Assembly (NCBI GenBank): GCA_001275005.1
Contig: JWZX01002669.1
Span: 1 to 23,843 of the forward strand
From: Chrysochromulina tobinii
Lineage: Eukaryota > Haptophyta > Prymnesiales > Chrysochromulinaceae
DNA: 23,843 nt
Direction: 5' to 3'
In this document: positions 8,563 to 17,353 of the stretch, in pieces
How the letters are laid out: each line of letters opens with the position of its first letter
Position numbering within the stretch: the first letter of the stretch is position 1
Position numbers and translations under genes: made by a program
Notes under the pieces: model-generated
Told to the model about the DNA's origin: nothing
The model's database searches: none
The model's input: the letters and a program-made list of their open reading frames with translations, nothing else

Positions 8563-9456
8563 GTGTGTTCGAAAACAGTTTGCAGTCGCACACGCGGCTT
8601 CGCGCGGCCGATGAAACGCGCTGCTGGCGCCGCAAGGACACTGGCGTCCAAGGCACAGCGCAAGGCTGAGAAGAAGGTGAGCAAGAACCTGGAACTGTCG
8701 CGAGCTTCGCGTGCCGAGGAGCAAAATGCTTTTTGCGCGGGGAAGTTGCTGCCATTCCAGTCTGAGGAGACCTGCCACATTGCCCAGCAGCTCGTCATCT
8801 CGTTCCATGAGTGCTCAGGAACGCCGCTCTTCGCAGGGCTTCGTCTCTCCAAAGACATTCCGCGGTCGCTGTGGGAGGCGCCAATCGCTTGCATGGTCGT
8901 GCGCGCCCGAAGCAAAGAGCCTGTTATGGAGCCTTTAACGGAGCTTGTTGGCAACTCCGAGTGTATATATGCCAACTTACTTGCGTGCGAGGCGTTTGGC
9001 GCCGACAACTTCACCGAACTCATCGGCTCAATGAGCATGCTGCCAAGCTCCCTAAGCTCCCTAAGCTCGAGTACGATGTTTGAGTCGCGATACACCAAAA
9101 AGCTGTGCCATGGGTCGCACCAGCTGACCTTGCGAGCCGCAACACGATGGCAGATGGGCGGCTCGACGGACAAGGCGAATTTGCGTACGGCGTATGCATT
9201 CACACATTGGGAGCTCGCGGACGGAACGCTCTGCGGGCCGGCTGGCCTGAAATTACGCCCGCCTCTGACAGCCGACGCCAAGGCGATCCTCGAGGCGGCG
9301 GCCTCCGCAGCCGCGGCTGAGCTACGCCGGCTCAAGCAGGAGGAGGGCCGTGGCAATACGGATGCGCTCGTACTCGCGGGAGTCACCGAGATGAGACGGC
9401 TCCGCGACGAGTTGCAAGCGGATCTTTTGTTGAGATCCGCGCGCGAGAGCATTTAA
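8563..9456 (+). CDS. Unrecognised conserved-looking protein
   Basis: A 297-residue ORF that I do not recognise. Two starts are possible: 8563, or Met17 at 8611 (MKRAAGAARTLASKAQRKAE), which begins a basic helix. The middle part (about 60-190) has mixed alpha/beta composition with scattered cysteines and SMSMLPSSLSSLSSSTMFE, a short Ser-Leu repeat. Residues about 235-290 are predicted helical and Ala/Glu/Arg-rich (DAKAILEAAASAAAAELRRLKQEEG), likely a coiled coil. A long ORF on the opposite strand covers the same DNA, but its Ser/Arg-rich composition looks like a shadow. No membrane segment or signal peptide was found. It is divergent from the glutaredoxin-fold gene. Confidence 0.55.
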   Translation: MCSKTVCSRTRGFARPMKRAAGAARTLASKAQRKAEKKVSKNLELSRASRAEEQNAFCAGKLLPFQSEETCHIAQQLVISFHECSGTPLFAGLRLSKDIPRSLWEAPIACMVVRARSKEPVMEPLTELVGNSECIYANLLACEAFGADNFTELIGSMSMLPSSLSSLSSSTMFESRYTKKLCHGSHQLTLRAATRWQMGGSTDKANLRTAYAFTHWELADGTLCGPAGLKLRPPLTADAKAILEAAASAAAAELRRLKQEEGRGNTDALVLAGVTEMRRLRDELQADLLLRSARESI

Positions 9457-10494
9457 ACGCCAGTGGGTTCAAACGACAAGCTTGACACCCTCATGAGCTC
9501 ACGTGTGTTGTTCATACTGGTACCAGGATGGGAATTGTAGCACCGGGAGAGTGCGTCCGAGGTGCGCCAGCGTGCAGCAACACAGCGCCACACGCTCGGC
9601 GGTGCGCACGAAGTGCGCGCACGGCCACGCAAGATGCAAGATCTCTCGCGCATGTTGTTCACAAGGCCTGCCGCTCTCTCGCGTTGATGCCGCTGCAGCC
9701 GCTTGACCATGCGTGCGAAACCGCCATCATGTGGGGGGCTTCGCTTGCGAAGTTTTGTATCGAATCGAGTACGACTGCAACGGGGGCAGCTTGCTCGGGG
9801 CTGTCGGCTTGCGATTCTTCCGAAGAATGAAGAGACGGAGCGGGTCGTCGCCAGCGACAGCGAGCGACGGCGTTATCGTGTTCCTCTTGTTCCAAAACGC
9901 GCCTGGGTACTCGGGCGGGGCATGCCGACTGTCGTCGGCACCCTCAGATGCTGCAGATGGTGAAAGACTTTCATTTCCCAACGGCCTGCTGCCGGGCGGG
10001 AACGCAGGCAACGCCCAGTTTGGAACGGCCAGTTTGGAGCTGTGCGCAGCGGTGGCGGCGGCAGATGGTCCAATGGCCGGCAACGATGTCGTGTTCTGCA
10101 AACCGAGTGATAACTGCGCCCGAGCTGCGCACAGGAGTCAGAAAAGACGGTCAGTCGAGTCGCTGGGCTCCAGTTCATGTACATCGTTCCATTCGAAACG
10201 CCGAGCTTCCCACCTTTCCTGTGCAACCGACCCTCGTCCAGCCATCGGACGCCTCGTTCGTACGTAGCTCGCGCATCAGCCGGCAACTCGAAGGAGACAT
10301 GGACCATTGTGAAACAACCGTTTCGGTTTCTCGCGGAATTGAAGATGAAGGAAGACCAGGCGACAACACCAAAGCCGAGAGCGCCAATGCTCGGCGTTTC
10401 CGGAGCACGCAGGAAGGACCTGAAAGTCAACTTCTTTGATTTGATTTTCGCCCCACACTCCGTAACTCCCGCCATTGTGACCGACACCAGCACC
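9457..10494. other. Unassigned region between the unknown gene and the MLLE-PHAX gene
   Basis: About 1 kb with overlapping medium ORFs on both strands and none clearly coding. The best plus-strand candidate is 9713-10267 (184 codons, starting MRNRHHVGGFACEVLYRIEY). A 226-codon minus-strand ORF at 9873-10553 competes with it. Neither matches a family I know. GC content is lower than in the adjacent genes. The region may contain 5' UTR or a 5' exon of the MLLE-PHAX gene, or a fast-evolving small gene. Confidence 0.3.
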
Positions 10495-11463
10495 ATGTAC
10501 CAGGCGCCCACCGATGCCTCGACCGTGGATGCACTCGAGCCCGCGGCGCGCATGCAGTACCTAGGAAGTGCGCTCTACGCACCCATCTTCCAGATGCTTG
10601 GCGAGCCGCTCGCTGGCAAGGTGACTGGCATGCTCATCGAGATGCCAACGCAGAACATCCTGGATTGCCTTAGAGAGCATGTGACGCTCAAGGCAACGGT
10701 GGACGAGGCGCTCAAGGCGCTCCCGGAGGAGATGCGCGCGATGGCCGCGCCGCCGCCACCCTCGCCGCAGGCCTCGTCGCCCGTGTCGGTGCTCGCTGGC
10801 GCGTCGAACGATCTGTGGGCCGACGATGATGGTGAGGACGACGAGCTGCCCTCGGTGGACCAACTCTTCGCGGCCGCCGAGAAGAAGAAGCGTGCGTCGT
10901 CGATGGTAGTGCCAATTCCATTCAGCTCCATCCAGGGCGGTGACGCGATGGACACCGACGATGGTGCCGCCGCCAACGGCTGGATGTGTGAGTGGGATGC
11001 AGCAGCGCTGGCTGCCGAGCCGACCGACAAGTTGAGCGAGTGGATCGCTTCGCGCCTGGACGAGCTGCTGCGGATCCCGCGCGCCGTGGTCGAGACGCTC
11101 GGCGCGCCCGCCGCGCTGGAGCTGCTCGCCGCCGTCGAGCGCATCCAGGCAGCCGGCGGCATGCTCGTCGAAGAGACTGGCAAGCCGCGCACGAGCGGAG
11201 GCATCTTCATCAAACTGCTCAAGGAGGCGAAGCACCTGCCCGCGGCCGAGCACGCGGCGACGCTCGAGCGGCTCAAGCGCGAGGGCAACGAGGCCAAGAA
11301 GGCGCAGCAGGCCAAGAAGAATGCCGCCCGGTTCGTCCGCGTCAACTCGCCCACAAAGCTGCCCACGGCCTCGCCCGTGGCGGAGAGGGTCGCCTCTGGG
11401 CCGCCCAAGCCGGCGCTCGCCGACTACGTTGAAATCGCGCTCCGCCGTCAGCAGACCGTCTGA
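10495..11463 (+). CDS. MLLE (PABC) domain plus PHAX RNA-binding domain protein
   Basis: 322 residues from the ATG at 10495. This start is preferred because it has a CACC-ATG context, precedes the first domain, and GC content rises sharply there; the frame stays open upstream to 10177. Residues 22-77 are an MLLE/PABC domain, the helical module of poly(A)-binding protein and UBR5 that binds PAM2 peptides, with the diagnostic KVTGMLIEM at 42-50. An acidic DDDGEDDELPS linker (110-120) and a basic KKKR (130-133) follow. Residues about 181-257 match the PHAX RNA-binding domain of the snRNA export adaptor: ERIQAAGGMLVEETGKPR then TSGGIFIKLLK, mirroring the family's NGG-x(n)-RRTPGGVFFNLLK. The basic C-terminus has low complexity. 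A role in RNA export or mRNP handling is inferred. I do not know this domain pair from other organisms. Confidence 0.82.
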   Translation: MYQAPTDASTVDALEPAARMQYLGSALYAPIFQMLGEPLAGKVTGMLIEMPTQNILDCLREHVTLKATVDEALKALPEEMRAMAAPPPPSPQASSPVSVLAGASNDLWADDDGEDDELPSVDQLFAAAEKKKRASSMVVPIPFSSIQGGDAMDTDDGAAANGWMCEWDAAALAAEPTDKLSEWIASRLDELLRIPRAVVETLGAPAALELLAAVERIQAAGGMLVEETGKPRTSGGIFIKLLKEAKHLPAAEHAATLERLKREGNEAKKAQQAKKNAARFVRVNSPTKLPTASPVAERVASGPPKPALADYVEIALRRQQTV

Positions 11464-12265
11464 CGAGAGTGAGGGCAGTCGGAGACGACCCTGAGACGAC
11501 CGACCCACCGCAGAAGATGGTGCGCGGCGACGAGCGATGGCTACGAGTCGCCAATCTGCGCGAGAGATAAAGCCTGAGAAGCCTGTCGTGCCTCGCTGTG
11601 AGCGGCGGCGCTGTGTGCACTTTCAGGTGAGACCCGATGAGAGATCCTTTCCGGCGTGACTGTAAATGCTAGTGCACCGACGGTTGCCGGCAGCGGGTCG
11701 GCACCGAACCGCGCGGCGACGCGGCCGCTCGGCGGGGCCGCGATTAACAACTGGCTCGGGTTCATCAAAGTATTTATCAAATTAAACTGGATTGATCTTA
11801 ATTGGATATTCTATACCCGGCGCGTCCCCGACCTCGGACCGCCGCGACCTCATGCTCGACCTCGAGACACGGGCCCTTCGTCCGCAACCCGAACCGCCCC
11901 GACAGCGACACGCATCTCGCATGTGTATCGTCTTGTATTAAGCTATTTACGCGCAGGTATCACCGTACCCCGAGACGTCACTTGTGACTTTTCCCGGTCC
12001 CGATGTACAACATCATGCCACGCTCCGTCCCGTCTCCACGACCCGTCTGGCGACAATCCACAAAGCGCGCTGCGAAACATGCTGCAAACTCCAGCAACCA
12101 ACGTGTCCCCAGGATGAACCATTCCACTTGTAGAACGCCTCGACGCCGATGAGGTTGCACTCCTTCTCGCTGCGATGCGGCGCTGACCGAAGCGCATCCG
12201 CGGTGATGAGATTATGAGAGGCGCGCGGCCCGTTCTCTTCCTAGCCCCTACCGGTACACGATCGA
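11464..12265. other. Intergenic region, no gene seen
   Basis: 800 bp between the convergent MLLE-PHAX and tetraspanin-like genes. A strikingly AT-rich island lies at about 11765-11812 within otherwise GC-rich DNA. Only short unsupported ORFs are present. It probably holds the two 3' UTRs. Confidence 0.5.
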
Positions 12266-13498
12266 TCAGATGCGCCCCCCTCCGCGCGAGCCTCCACCTC
12301 CCCCTCCTTTAGAGGACTTCTTGGAGGGCTTTTCCTTATCGGGCGGTGGCGCCTCTACGTCGCCCGCCTCTTCGCCCTCGGCCAGACTTCCCATCCCGAT
12401 CTCCGCGACCGGGAGCTTCTTGCCGTTCTTGGCTGATTTTCTGCGGTCTTTCAGCCGGCTCTTGTAGTCGCTCATCTCTCCGTGGATCTCATACTTCTTA
12501 TCCGCCGCTAGGAAAGCAGCGCGCCGCTTGCAGTACCAGAAGAGCATGAACAGGATCGTGGTGAACATGATGATGGATGAGACGAGCGCGGTGGTGAAGA
12601 CGATGAGCAGATTCTCTGGCGCGTCGACGCGCGTGTCGACCAGCCAGAAGTAGGTCGCGACCGTCACCCAACTCAAGGCAAGCGCGCTGATGAGAAGTAC
12701 CACGAGCGACCAAAAGAGGAATTCACAGTTGAGCCAGCAGAAGCCCAAGACACCAGTGCACGAAGAGAAGAATTGGGCGACAGCAGCGCCGGCGAAGAGG
12801 TAGGTGGTGGCAATCGGCACGCCGCCCCTGGTAAACCATGCGAGGATCCCCTCGAGGATGGCGAGGAGATCCATGGAGATCATGAGCGCGATGGAGATGT
12901 TACGCACGCCAAGCTCCCGTACGGCGCCACAGAAGCCAAGCAACAGCACGAGCACGATTGTGAGTCCGATCCCGCCCACGATCTCGAAGGATCGATGAAG
13001 CATGTTGACTGCATCTTCGTAGGTGAGCTGGGTATTCCCTGTGCCATTGACGCCTTCGTAGCTGAGACTTACGCCAAGCCGCACCTGGATGTCGCTCCAG
13101 TGCACCCGTAAGAAGTGGTGCAACCGCCCATTCTCCACGTAGGCGTAGATGGCGGTTAGACCCATCAACGACATGATGACCAGCATAAGGATGAAGTACG
13201 GAAACAGGAAGAGGCGCGACCCAAATTTCCAAGAGGCAAGGCCGGCGATCGAGACGATGAGCAGCAGAAATCCGAGTCCGATGCACATGTTGCCGAGCAA
13301 GTCGATCGAGCGTAGACCCCAGCCATGCACCTCTTCGTTGAGGTACACGCCCGCAACAAGAAAGGTGAGGGCGAAGGGGAAGACGATGCCCGACGACAAC
13401 ATCATGGCAGTACGCGCGCTGCAGCAGCAGCAACAAGCGCCGCGACTCGAAGCTTTTCGATCCAGCAGCCCCTGCTTTTGCCCGCCACGCTTGCCCAT
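12266..13498 (-). CDS. Eight-helix tetraspanin-like membrane protein
   Basis: 410 residues. The basic N-terminus carries a CCCCC run (22-26) before the first membrane segment, a likely palmitoylation site as in tetraspanins. Eight hydrophobic helices lie at about 33-53, 67-88, 96-120, 173-194, 201-222, 229-254, 259-286 and 296-323. The first four have tetraspanin spacing, with a loop of about 50 residues between helices 3 and 4, but that loop lacks the CCG motif and paired cysteines. The second set of four has only short loops. The cytosolic tail (about 325-410) is charged and ends in a Lys/Ser/Gly-rich stretch (KKSSKGGGGGGSRGGG). I read it as a tandem of two four-helix units, but it could be an unrelated polytopic family. 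Function is unknown. Confidence 0.65.
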   Translation of the reverse strand: MGKRGGQKQGLLDRKASSRGACCCCCSARTAMMLSSGIVFPFALTFLVAGVYLNEEVHGWGLRSIDLLGNMCIGLGFLLLIVSIAGLASWKFGSRLFLFPYFILMLVIMSLMGLTAIYAYVENGRLHHFLRVHWSDIQVRLGVSLSYEGVNGTGNTQLTYEDAVNMLHRSFEIVGGIGLTIVLVLLLGFCGAVRELGVRNISIALMISMDLLAILEGILAWFTRGGVPIATTYLFAGAAVAQFFSSCTGVLGFCWLNCEFLFWSLVVLLISALALSWVTVATYFWLVDTRVDAPENLLIVFTTALVSSIIMFTTILFMLFWYCKRRAAFLAADKKYEIHGEMSDYKSRLKDRRKSAKNGKKLPVAEIGMGSLAEGEEAGDVEAPPPDKEKPSKKSSKGGGGGGSRGGGRI

Positions 13499-13741
13499 GG
13501 CAGCTCAAAAGTCGGGCGCGTTGAGCGTGCAAAAGGGGGCAGAGCGGGGCGGTGCAACAAGGGGCGAGCGTGTTTCCTTCGATTTTCCCACACGCTCGGA
13601 ATCCCACAGGGGTCTCAAATTTTCCGTGAGAAGTCGTTGCGTTGGAGGCAGCGCTCGGGCTCACTACTTTTACACCTAACGTGCTATCGTGTGGCAACTC
13701 AACGTTCTCTTTTAGGTTGAATCGAGGTTCCTCGTGAGCCA

Positions 13742-13767
13742 GGCTTGAGTAAGGCTTGAGTCTTGAG
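13742..13767. repeat. Degenerate CTTGAG repeat
   Basis: GGCTTGAG-TAA-GGCTTGAG-TCTTGAG. It resembles the ACTTG tracts elsewhere in the window and lies about 243 bp upstream of the tetraspanin-like start. Confidence 0.6.
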
Positions 13768-13858
13768 GTCCCGCCAGCCCCCCACGCATCCGCATGTACA
13801 CGCTTCGTATGCCTGGGGGAGACCCCCTCGCCACGTGTACGCTGCCAGTTGGCGTTAT

Positions 13859-13878
13859 TTACTTACTTACTTACTTAC
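13859..13878. repeat. (TTAC)5 tetranucleotide microsatellite
   Basis: Five perfect TTAC units in non-coding DNA about 90 bp beyond the stop of the EF-hand gene. Confidence 0.9.
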
Positions 13879-13965
13879 GCATCCGCATGTCTCCCACGTT
13901 CTGAAGACGCTGATGTGTGGCGATGTCGTTCACAGTGAGAGTCTACGTACGTACCACCAACTCGC

Positions 13966-15480
13966 TCACCCCTCGTGGAGAGGGAGGACCGAGAGCGAGG
14001 CCCGTCGGCTGAGACTTGGCGGGGCCTTCTCCTCCCGTGTATCAAGCTCTCGAGGCTCGGGCAGCAGCACCTGGTCTGCATCGGGGCGCTCGCGTGCGGC
14101 GGCCGCGGCGGCCGCGTGATTGCTTGTGAGTCGCGGCTCGAAGCTGCGCGGTGGCCACAGCCGCGGGTTCATCGGCGTTGCTTGCTTGCTCGGCGTGCCG
14201 CTGACGAGGTTGTTCCGGATCGCGCCCAGGCCAACGCTCGTCGCGCTGCTGCTGCCGCCTCGCACCTTGCCCAATGCCCCGCTGCTCACCCCGCTGCCCA
14301 CCCCCGAGCTCACCTCCGAGCTCACCGCCGAGCTCGCCCGTTTGAGCTTCGAGCTCGTTCCAGATGGAGGGCCAACGTGCTGCTGCTGCTGCGGCTGCGA
14401 TCTCGACGTATTGAGCGTCGTACTGAGCGCAGCTCCACGTCGCCCAAAGGCGATCGACGCACCCCCGATTGGCGCACCGACGGCGCCGCCGAGCGCGGCG
14501 GCAGTGACGCCCGGCGGGCCGGCGGCGACGGCGTGTGCGCTCGGCCCTCCAACGAAGTCGTTGGGCTCTCCAATCGCGCGGCTTCGTCGGTACGAGTCGA
14601 GGGGTCCGCCGAGTGTGGGCACGGAGGCCGACCCTTGCAGCAGCGGGCGGGAGCGTGGCCGATGGATTTCGGCCGGGCGTCCGCCCAGGCTCGGGCGGCG
14701 CGCACCCCACGGCATGCGCAGCCGGCGTGCGCTCGGGAAAGTGTCGACGTACTGCTTGCGTTGCTCGAGGTAGTCCGCAAAGTCCTCCTTCGTCTCTTCC
14801 CACAGGCTGTAGCTCGAGAGCGGGCGCGGCGAGGCTGCGGGCGCCGGGCGCGGAGGAGAAGGGACGCGCATGTCGGCGCGCGGCGGAAGCGGCGTGCGCA
14901 ACCCTCGCTTGAGCTGCGCGAGCTCGGACGAGATTGCAACTGGAGCCGCCACTTTGGGACTGGCAGCGCTGCCATCCTTTTTCCGCTTCGGGCTACTGAG
15001 ACAACGGATCTCAGAGTCGCGGATGGCGTTGGCGACCACGCTGTGTGCCACGTAGGCCCGCGCCGCGAGCGGCAGGGCGTCCATTGCAAGGCAGCGCCCG
15101 ATGTCCCACGGAACCAACGCGCCTTCCAGGCCAGCAGTCGCGATAAACTCCTGCTGTGCCAGGTTGGTCTCGAACTCGTGTAACTCGAGAGTGCCGTCGC
15201 CGTCAGCGTCGGCACTGAGGAGCTCGTGTGTAAGGTCGGGCTCCGTGTACGGCAGCCCGATCGCGTTCATCGCCTTGGTCAGCAGCTTCGTGTCGATGAC
15301 TCCAGAGTCGTTGTTGCCCGTGAGCTGACGCAGGCACGAGGTGACCTCCAACGTCTGCTTGCGCGCCGAACGCAAGACCTTCTGACTGTCTGTCGTGTCC
15401 TGACGCTTAAGTGTTCGCAAGTCGCCGGCCTCGGCGGGCGGAGCAGACCATTCTAGAACCGGCTCCGACGCAGACTTCAT
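13966..15480 (-). CDS. EF-hand calcium-binding protein with long disordered tail
   Basis: 504 residues from the ATG at 15480 (MKSASEPVLEWSAPP). The frame is open to 15624, but using that upstream start would overlap the 5' end of the divergent gene. Numbered from 15624, a canonical EF-hand loop lies at 139-150, D-A-D-G-D-G-T-L-E-L-H-E, with Asp at positions 1, 3 and 5 and Glu at 12. A degenerate partner loop (NNDSGVIDTKLL) lies about 35 residues before it, so this is one EF pair with probably one functional Ca2+ site. The remaining roughly 380 residues are low-complexity, rich in Pro, Ser, Arg and Ala, with short SEVSSGVGSGVSSG, QPQQQQ and AAAAAAA runs. An IRDSEIRCLSSPKRKK basic patch could be a localisation signal. 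Role unknown. Confidence 0.75.
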   Translation of the reverse strand: MKSASEPVLEWSAPPAEAGDLRTLKRQDTTDSQKVLRSARKQTLEVTSCLRQLTGNNDSGVIDTKLLTKAMNAIGLPYTEPDLTHELLSADADGDGTLELHEFETNLAQQEFIATAGLEGALVPWDIGRCLAMDALPLAARAYVAHSVVANAIRDSEIRCLSSPKRKKDGSAASPKVAAPVAISSELAQLKRGLRTPLPPRADMRVPSPPRPAPAASPRPLSSYSLWEETKEDFADYLEQRKQYVDTFPSARRLRMPWGARRPSLGGRPAEIHRPRSRPLLQGSASVPTLGGPLDSYRRSRAIGEPNDFVGGPSAHAVAAGPPGVTAAALGGAVGAPIGGASIAFGRRGAALSTTLNTSRSQPQQQQHVGPPSGTSSKLKRASSAVSSEVSSGVGSGVSSGALGKVRGGSSSATSVGLGAIRNNLVSGTPSKQATPMNPRLWPPRSFEPRLTSNHAAAAAAARERPDADQVLLPEPRELDTREEKAPPSLSRRASLSVLPLHEG

Positions 15481-15614
15481 TGTCCAGGAGAGAACCGGCC
15501 ACAAGCTCGGGCGCCCGAAACCACGCGAAAACTCGTTGGTGTGCTTGGGGGGGCGTGCGATGTAACGTCGTGAGGGCGTCCATTGTGGAAGAAGGTGGCT
15601 CATTTCTGACAGAA
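15481..15614. promoter_or_regulatory. Short divergent intergenic region
   Basis: 134 bp between the preferred starts of the EF-hand gene (-) and the glycoside-hydrolase-like gene (+). Both frames remain open across it, so one or both 5' ends may extend into it. A shared promoter is inferred from orientation only. Confidence 0.35.
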
Positions 15615-16955
15615 ATGCCGCCATCTTTGCTGCCGTTCCTCGGCCTCGCCGGTATGATGCCGCCGAAAAATCCTCCTTGGCCGCCTACGTATCTGATGCG
15701 TGAGTCCACAATCTCCATGCAATGCAACGGCTCGGGCTGGAGCAACGCCACGCGCGGCAGCGAGTTCGGCATCGTCTCATATGACTGGTCAAATGCGAAA
15801 GCGCAGTGGGCGGCGACAAAACCGATGGACTGTGAGGAGCGCCTGCTCACGCAGGCACAAATGACCAAAGCCAGTGGCGGTAAACACGTCTTCGTCTACC
15901 GCAATATTGTCAAGGCGTTGCCGTGGTTTTCGAGCGTGCGCGAAAAATTGCTCGACCCACTCTATGCCGGCTGGTTTCTGCGCTTCGACGCGTCCAAGCC
16001 CTCCGCGAGTTATCACCAGCCTGCATGCGCTGCCGAGGATGCGTCCAAGTGCTCTCCGCTGTATCACGATCAGCTGCAAACTCCCGAAGTGCCGACACCC
16101 GAGCATCCGGATCCAGATGGCAAGTGCGACACCTCCGGCTGTGACTGCGGACCCGGGCTTCCTTGTGGCGAGTACCTCTTCGACCACCGCAACGACTCGC
16201 TGCGGGAGTGGCTGGTGGCGCAGGTCATATCCCCCACCGCCCTCGGCGACCCCTCCATCGACGGTCTCTTCATCGACGACTTCTGGTGCTCCAATACGCT
16301 CTGCGCCGAGAACCCTCACATCGACGGGTGCCCGTGCAACGATCCAGTGCAAGGGCCGACCGAGATCGAGCCTCACTCCCAGGTGGACATGGGGCTGAGT
16401 GATGCGGAGATCAAGGAGATCACGCTCGGCTGGAATCGTACCATGGGCGAGGTCCAAGCAGCGATTCTGAGGGCGAATGGGTACACCTGGTCACTTATGT
16501 TTGGTCAGCAGAATGCGAACGCGGCGCCACGCTTGCTCACCGAAACGAATTGCGCGGAGCAGCTACGGAAGGCGTGCAACGTCGACTCGGACTGGCAGAA
16601 GCACACGATCCTGTTTGGGCTGAGTGTGAACCAGACCACCGGCAGCACGCTCGCTCACGTGCGGCAGGATGTAGCTTTCTTCCTTCTGGCGCGAGGGCCG
16701 TACGCTTACGCTGGGTGGGGCGTCTGGGGGATGACATGGCCGTTCCAGCCGGAGCCGGCACACGGCGAGCTGCCGCCTGAGCCGCACGGCGTCCCACTCC
16801 CACCAGAGCTGCTCGTCGATTATGGCGAGCCAGATGGCCTCTGCCATGAGGTCTCTGACGCGGATGGTGTCTTCGAGCGCAAGTATTCCAAGGCGGGCGT
16901 CGTGAGCCTCAACTGCAGGGCATTCGAGGCGTCGCTGGGGTCATTTGACGCGTAG
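15615..16955 (+). CDS. Putative glycoside-hydrolase-like (TIM-barrel type) protein
   Basis: 446 residues from the ATG at 15615, whose MPPSLLPFLGLAG start is weakly hydrophobic; a better signal peptide may lie on an unseen exon. It matches a family I recall from stramenopiles, haptophytes and ciliates, with PTYLMRESTISMQCN, then EFGIVSYDWSNAKAQWA, PMDCEERL and FVYRNIVKALPWF. An acidic SIDGLFIDDFW motif follows (Asp221 and Asp222), resembling the catalytic-acid region of barrel glycosidases in the hypothetical glycoside hydrolase (GHL) group. Many paired cysteines and N-x-S/T sites (NGSG, NATR, NRT, NQTT) fit secretion. The C-terminus FERKYSKAGVVSLNC resembles the terminal beta-sandwich strand of such enzymes. 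Substrate is unknown. It begins a run of four probable extracellular proteins. Confidence 0.7.
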   Translation: MPPSLLPFLGLAGMMPPKNPPWPPTYLMRESTISMQCNGSGWSNATRGSEFGIVSYDWSNAKAQWAATKPMDCEERLLTQAQMTKASGGKHVFVYRNIVKALPWFSSVREKLLDPLYAGWFLRFDASKPSASYHQPACAAEDASKCSPLYHDQLQTPEVPTPEHPDPDGKCDTSGCDCGPGLPCGEYLFDHRNDSLREWLVAQVISPTALGDPSIDGLFIDDFWCSNTLCAENPHIDGCPCNDPVQGPTEIEPHSQVDMGLSDAEIKEITLGWNRTMGEVQAAILRANGYTWSLMFGQQNANAAPRLLTETNCAEQLRKACNVDSDWQKHTILFGLSVNQTTGSTLAHVRQDVAFFLLARGPYAYAGWGVWGMTWPFQPEPAHGELPPEPHGVPLPPELLVDYGEPDGLCHEVSDADGVFERKYSKAGVVSLNCRAFEASLGSFDA

Positions 16956-17353
16956 AAGCGCGAGGCCAAACGTGACTGTTTGAATATTCACACGGCAACA
17001 CTTTAGCGACACTTAGAGATTTTGCTTTTAATGGTCTGTGAAATTGGTGTGTTGTGACGTTACTGTAACACGAACACGCGACTCAACCGGCTGTGAAACT
17101 GAATGTGTTGTGAATGAAACTTACAGCACTCTCTCTTATTATGGCTGTTTCTCAGCTCTCCGTCTGCATGTGACCATGTGAGATGTGTCTCATTTCGAAA
17201 GTCCTGTGTTGCTGTACCCGTACACGTGGTGTGAATTCATAGTCAATTCTAGATAAACAACAGACAACCCGACGGAAGCATATCGAATGTGCTCCGGCGG
17301 ACCTGACTTGTCTTGATTTGAATTCATAAAGATGAAACTGGAACGAAACCACA
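16956..17353. other. Intergenic spacer, AT-richer, no gene seen
   Basis: 398 bp between two plus-strand genes. It is lower in GC than its flanks and contains imperfectly repeated TGTGTTGTGA around 17047 and 17103, TAACACGAACAC around 17066, and a degenerate CTTGA tract at 17305-17321. It presumably carries the 3' UTR of the first gene and the promoter of the next. Confidence 0.5.
17305..17321. repeat. Degenerate CTTGA repeat
   Basis: GACTTG-TCTTGA-TTTGA, about 33 bp upstream of the 17354 ATG. It is a weak relative of the ACTTG tracts at 4611, 6802 and 8504. Confidence 0.45.

Larger units (their letters stand above)
13499..13965. other. Intergenic spacer with small repeats
   Basis: This spacer lies upstream of the tetraspanin-like gene and downstream of the EF-hand gene. 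It contains three CTTGAG units at 13742-13767 and a (TTAC)5 microsatellite at 13859-13878. No coding sequence was supported. Confidence 0.5.

Noticed and set aside
8508-9452. 314-codon minus-strand ORF antisense to the unknown gene at 8563
   Set aside because: Ser/Arg/Ala-rich composition with no recognisable motif. It mirrors the plus-strand ORF, which has a more protein-like composition; treated as a shadow.
9450-9500. GGGTTCAAACG as a possible tRNA T-arm
   Set aside because: No matching acceptor, D-arm or anticodon stem can be folded around it.
9873-10553. 226-codon minus-strand ORF overlapping the start of the MLLE-PHAX gene
   Set aside because: No family resemblance, and it overlaps the better-supported plus-strand gene start. 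Not called as a gene.
10561-11508. Long minus-strand ORFs (315 and 277 codons) under the MLLE-PHAX gene
   Set aside because: His/Arg/Leu-rich antisense translations of a gene whose plus strand has two clear domains; a GC-driven absence of stops.
14042-15215. Several 200-400 codon ORFs on both strands inside the EF-hand gene
   Set aside because: Extremely Arg/Ala-rich, as expected for out-of-frame reading of GC-rich low-complexity coding DNA. Only the minus-strand frame has the EF-hand.
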